Shown here piece after piece: positions 61,107 through 64,000 of a stretch of 64,000 bases of DNA; the first letter of the stretch is position 1; the number at the start of each line of letters is the position of its first letter. Under the pieces are notes generated by a model. The model made no database searches. It saw only the letters and a program-made list of their open reading frames with translations, and was not told the origin of the DNA. Location of the stretch: positions 1,178,001-1,242,000 of the forward strand of contig NZ_JBISCD010000040.1 in NCBI RefSeq assembly GCF_044386045.1, given 5' to 3'. A program made the position numbers and the translations under genes. The stretch comes from Thalassobellus sediminis. GTDB taxonomy: Bacteria; Bacteroidota; Bacteroidia; Flavobacteriales; Flavobacteriaceae.

Positions 61107-61853
61107 ATGAAGAAATTAATTTACATACTAACCTTAATTATTGTATTTGCTTGTGATAGTGAAAATGCAGGCGATTGTTTTCAAAAAACAGGGGCTATTA
61201 TTAGTGAAGAAGTGAGTCTTTCTTCATTTGATAAAATACTAGTTAATCGTGATATTGAATTAATTATAAAAGAAGGGCCAAATCAAAAAGTGGTTATTGA
61301 AACAGGTGAAAATTTACTAAATGATGTTGAAGCTATTGTTGTTGATGGAAAATTAACGCTTACTGATAATAATACCTGTAATTATCTACGTAATTATGGG
61401 GTAACTAAAGTATATGTAACAGCTCCAAATATAAAAGAGATAAGAAGCTCTACACAATATGATGTTAAGTCTGATGGTGTTTTAACCTACCCTACACTTA
61501 CCGTGTTGTCAGAAGATTTTAGCCTTCCAGGAAGTATCACAAGTGGTAATTTTGTTTTAGAGATTGATAATAATTCCTTTAGTTTGGTTTTTAATAATTT
61601 GTCAAATTGCTATGTTTCTGGTAAAACGAATAGTTTAAATGTTACATTGGCAGCTGGAACATCTAGATTTGAAGGAGCAGATTTAATGGTGCAACACGTA
61701 CAATTTTGGAATAGAAGCTCTAACGATATTATTGTGAATCCTCAATTATCAATAAAAGGAAAAATATCTGGTACGGGTAATGTTGTTGCATTAACCAAAC
61801 CAGATATTATAGATGTTGAAGAAGTTTATAAAGGTCGATTAATTTTCAAATAA
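61107..61853 (+). CDS. Head GIN/DUF2807 domain lipoprotein
   Basis: The 248-residue product has a lipobox FACDSE after a short leader. The mature part begins FQKTGAIISEEVSLSSFDKILVNRDIELIIKEGPNQKVVIETGENLL, the usual start of DUF2807 (auto-transporter-like head GIN) domains, followed by beta-helix-like strands with N/D/S-rich turns. The family is found on the surface of Bacteroidota and may be adhesive; the role here is unknown. It follows the PagL-like gene by 3 bases. Its 3' end overlaps the convergent ackA gene by 15 bases. Confidence 0.87.
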   Translation: MKKLIYILTLIIVFACDSENAGDCFQKTGAIISEEVSLSSFDKILVNRDIELIIKEGPNQKVVIETGENLLNDVEAIVVDGKLTLTDNNTCNYLRNYGVTKVYVTAPNIKEIRSSTQYDVKSDGVLTYPTLTVLSEDFSLPGSITSGNFVLEIDNNSFSLVFNNLSNCYVSGKTNSLNVTLAAGTSRFEGADLMVQHVQFWNRSSNDIIVNPQLSIKGKISGTGNVVALTKPDIIDVEEVYKGRLIFK

Positions 61854-63026
61854 ATTAACAGACTGTTTTGCAATTTCTAGTTCTTCATTTGTTGGAATTA
61901 CAAAAATTTTAACTTTAGATTCTTCTTTATTTATTTTTCTAATACCATCAGATCTTGTTTCATTCTTTTTAGCATCTAACTTTATACCTAAAAAATCTAA
62001 ATCTTTACAAACAAGTTCTCGCATATAATGAGAGTTTTCACCAATACCAGCAGTAAATACAATAGCGTCTAGTCCATTTAAAATGGCTGCATAACTACCA
62101 ATGTATTTTTTAATTCTATAAGTATTCATAAGTAATGCTAATTGACATTCTTTATTGCCTTTTGATGCTTCTTCTTGAATATCTCGTAAGTCGCTATGAC
62201 CTGTAAGACCAAGCATACCACTTTTTTTCTGAAGTAAGGTGTTTATGTCTTCTAAACTATAATCTAATTTTTCTGCTAAGTGAAAAATAATAGATGGATC
62301 TATATCACCAGAACGTGTTCCCATAATTAAGCCAGTAACAGGAGAGAAGCCTAACGTGTGATCGATACTTTTTCCATCTTTTATAGCAGTCATACTACAA
62401 CCATTTCCTAAGTGAATAGTAATAATTTTAGATGTTACTTTACCTAAAGATTCTATAGCTTTTTCTGAAACATATTTATGACTTGTACCATGAAATCCGT
62501 ACAAACGAATATGGTGTTTGTCTAATAGCTCATTAGGAATAGCATATTTATAGGCGTGTTTTGGTATGGATTGATGAAATGCTGTATCAAAAACGGCTAC
62601 TTGTTTTGCGTTAGGGAAAATATCTTCAGCAACTTCAATACCTTCTAAATTGGCAGGGTTATGAAGAGGAGCTAATGACGATAATGCTTTTATTTTTTCT
62701 TTTACGTCTTTAGTAATCTCTGTAGTTTCGCTAAAGTGTTTGCCTCCATGAACTACTCTGTGTCCAACTATAGTAATATCATCGGCCGATTTTATAATCC
62801 CTGAATTTTTATCTAAAAGTTGATTTGCTAATAATTTTAATCCAGTTTTATGGTTTAAAATTTCAGCTTCGAACTCTACTGTTAGTTTTTTAGTTTTGAA
62901 TTTAAATTTTGAGTCTTTAAAACCAATACGTTCAATTAATCCAGAACAAAGTATAGTTTCATCTGGCATTGAAAATAATTGAAATTTTAGGGAAGAACTC
63001 CCAGAGTTTAAAACTAATACTTGCAT
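61839..63026 (-). CDS. ackA: Acetate kinase
   Basis: Interconverts acetyl phosphate plus ADP with acetate plus ATP. The 395-residue ASKHA-fold product has VLNSGSSSLKFQLF at the N-terminus, GHRVVHGGKHFSE, FDTAFHQSIP, LGNGCSM and GFSPVTGLIMGTRSGDIDPS, and the closing FTAGIGENS. It is 2 bases downstream of pta, the standard pair for acetate overflow and substrate-level ATP. The stop codon lies inside the convergent lipoprotein gene, with no terminator between them. Confidence 0.97.
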   Translation of the reverse strand: MQVLVLNSGSSSLKFQLFSMPDETILCSGLIERIGFKDSKFKFKTKKLTVEFEAEILNHKTGLKLLANQLLDKNSGIIKSADDITIVGHRVVHGGKHFSETTEITKDVKEKIKALSSLAPLHNPANLEGIEVAEDIFPNAKQVAVFDTAFHQSIPKHAYKYAIPNELLDKHHIRLYGFHGTSHKYVSEKAIESLGKVTSKIITIHLGNGCSMTAIKDGKSIDHTLGFSPVTGLIMGTRSGDIDPSIIFHLAEKLDYSLEDINTLLQKKSGMLGLTGHSDLRDIQEEASKGNKECQLALLMNTYRIKKYIGSYAAILNGLDAIVFTAGIGENSHYMRELVCKDLDFLGIKLDAKKNETRSDGIRKINKEESKVKIFVIPTNEELEIAKQSVNLFEN

Positions 63027-63028
63027 AA

Positions 63029-64000
63029 TTATAATTCTTGGGCTTGAATAGCTGTTATAATAACTGTACTGTATATGTCATCTGCAGTACAGCCTCTACT
63101 TAAATCGTTTACGGGTTTATTTAGACCTTGTAACATAGGGCCAATTGCTAAAGCACCAGTTTCACGTTGCACAGCTTTATAGGTGTTGTTTCCTGTATTT
63201 AAATCTGGAAAAATTAAAACACTAGCTTGTCCTGCTACTTCAGAATCTGGTAATTTACTTTTACCAATACGCATATCTACTGCAGCATCATATTGAATAG
63301 GGCCTTCAATTTTTAAAGCTGATTCTTGTGCTTTAACAATCTCGGTAGCTTCTCTTACCTTATCAACTTCGGCTCCTTTACCAGATGCTCCAGATGAATA
63401 AGAAAGCATAGCAACTTTAGGGTCTATTCCAAAGTTTTCAGCAGTTTTTGCCGAAGAAACAGCTATTTCAGCTAATTGCTTTGCGTTTGGATTTGGATTT
63501 ATAGCACAGTCTCCAAAAATAGAAACTCTATCTTCTAAGCACATAAAGAATACCGATGATACAATGTTAACACCAGGTTTTGTTTTTATAAATTGTAATG
63601 CAGGACGTAGTGTATGCTGTGTAGTATGTACAGCACCAGAAACCATACCGTCTGCATGACCTTTATGAATCATCATAGTGGCAAAATATGAGACATCAAT
63701 CATAGTGTCTCTAGCCATTTCAAGAGTAATGTTTTTATGTTTTCTTAGTTCATAAAGTGTATTTGTATAATCTTCTAAATAAGGAGCCTCAAGAGGCCAA
63801 ACTATGTTTACATCATTGATATCTAAAGCTATATCGTATTTCTCGATGCATTCTTTTATTTTAGCCTTTTCACCAATTAATGTTAAATCAACTACATGAG
63901 CATCAATTAGTTTTGCTGCGGCTCGTAAAACACGTTCGTCATAACCTTCAGGTAGTACAATGTGCTTTTTGTTTTTTAATGCACGTTGAAGTAAATTATA
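63029..64000 (-). CDS. pta: Phosphate acetyltransferase, 5' end beyond window
   Basis: Converts acetyl-CoA and phosphate to acetyl phosphate for AckA. The reading frame is open through the right window edge, and 323 C-terminal residues are visible, starting in the PTA_PTB domain (HIVLPEGYDERVLRAA). An internal Met at 63718 is not the start, because family-typical sequence (YLEDYTNTLYELRKHKN) continues upstream. Further motifs: GMVSGAVHTTQHTLRPALQ, FGDCAINPNPNA, LSYSSGASGKGAEVDKV, GPIQYDAAVD and LIFPDLNTGNN. The long bacterial form would have an N-terminal DRTGG/P-loop part outside this window. Confidence 0.95.
   Translation of the reverse strand, partial: YNLLQRALKNKKHIVLPEGYDERVLRAAAKLIDAHVVDLTLIGEKAKIKECIEKYDIALDINDVNIVWPLEAPYLEDYTNTLYELRKHKNITLEMARDTMIDVSYFATMMIHKGHADGMVSGAVHTTQHTLRPALQFIKTKPGVNIVSSVFFMCLEDRVSIFGDCAINPNPNAKQLAEIAVSSAKTAENFGIDPKVAMLSYSSGASGKGAEVDKVREATEIVKAQESALKIEGPIQYDAAVDMRIGKSKLPDSEVAGQASVLIFPDLNTGNNTYKAVQRETGALAIGPMLQGLNKPVNDLSRGCTADDIYSTVIITAIQAQEL

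Noticed and set aside
63029..63718. Pta as a complete 229-residue protein starting at 63718
   Set aside because: The frame continues to the window edge with family-typical sequence, so the Met is internal and the gene is truncated by the window.
1..64000. CRISPR arrays, tRNA/rRNA genes, transposases, integrases, prophage or toxin-antitoxin genes
   Set aside because: I looked for these and saw no supporting sequence. The repeats present are short, dispersed and not regularly spaced.

Overview
The window is AT-rich chromosomal DNA from a member of the Bacteroidota, most likely a marine Flavobacteriaceae. The evidence is a type IX secretion (T9SS) C-terminal sorting domain, lipoproteins typical of polysaccharide-utilisation loci (PULs), several promoter-like sequences of the TTG-N17/19-TAnnTTTG class, an N-succinylornithine-type carbamoyltransferase, a MetX-aspartokinase-homoserine dehydrogenase fusion, a MetH split over two genes, and short palindromic intergenic repeats. 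I saw no tRNA, rRNA, CRISPR array, transposase or phage gene. Apart from two genes cut by the window edges (GH31 at the left, pta at the right), every gene looks intact.

Layout. 1-6.6 kb: the end of a carbohydrate locus with a GH31 glycosidase, a large secreted multidomain putative glycoside hydrolase with a T9SS tail, and two surface lipoproteins (FN3-like and PKD). 6.6-12.5 kb: an EthD-like protein, then a LacI-type regulator divergent from 2-keto-3-deoxygluconate (KDG) kinase and KDPG aldolase. Near-identical perfect palindromes overlap both of those promoters. A Cof-type HAD phosphatase and a second LacI regulator follow. 12.8-16 kb: a 48-residue lipoprotein, a TPR sensor kinase with its NarL-type response regulator, and a candidate small RNA with a consensus promoter. 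16-20.3 kb: a DUF456 protein, a BlaI/BlaR1-like pair behind three operator-like palindromes, a TPR protein and a small lipoprotein.

20.7-33.4 kb: a complete arginine pathway interleaved with the three proline genes (GNAT, argG, argC, proC, argD, a secreted protein, proA, proB, GNAT, argF', argB, argE, argH, DUF3703). 33.6-36 kb: leuA-leuB on the minus strand. 36.2-37.7 kb: a conserved helical protein. 37.8-59.9 kb: sulfur and methionine metabolism. A SAM-I riboswitch precedes metY, followed by the MetX-ThrA fusion, a second trans-sulfuration enzyme, phzF and an Rrf2 regulator. Next come DUF2061-cysH-cysD-cysN-sulfite reductase-siroheme genes-ferredoxin reductase, then cysE-cysM. A second SAM-I riboswitch precedes the split metH and metF. 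60-64 kb: a PagL-like outer-membrane protein, a DUF2807 lipoprotein and, convergent with it, ackA and pta.

Working together, the sulfur block takes sulfate to sulfide (CysDN, CysH, siroheme sulfite reductase), fixes sulfide into cysteine (CysE/CysM) or homocysteine (MetX domain plus MetY/MetZ), and methylates homocysteine (MetH/MetF). SAM is sensed by two riboswitches and sulfur or cysteine status probably by the Rrf2 protein. The points most worth a second look are: the CysH, which lacks iron-sulfur cysteines in a cluster without an APS kinase; the HEPN domain fused to sulfite reductase; the trifunctional MetX-AK-HSD protein; Ala at the specificity position of the carbamoyltransferase; the candidate small RNA near 15.9 kb; and the two sets of operator palindromes.
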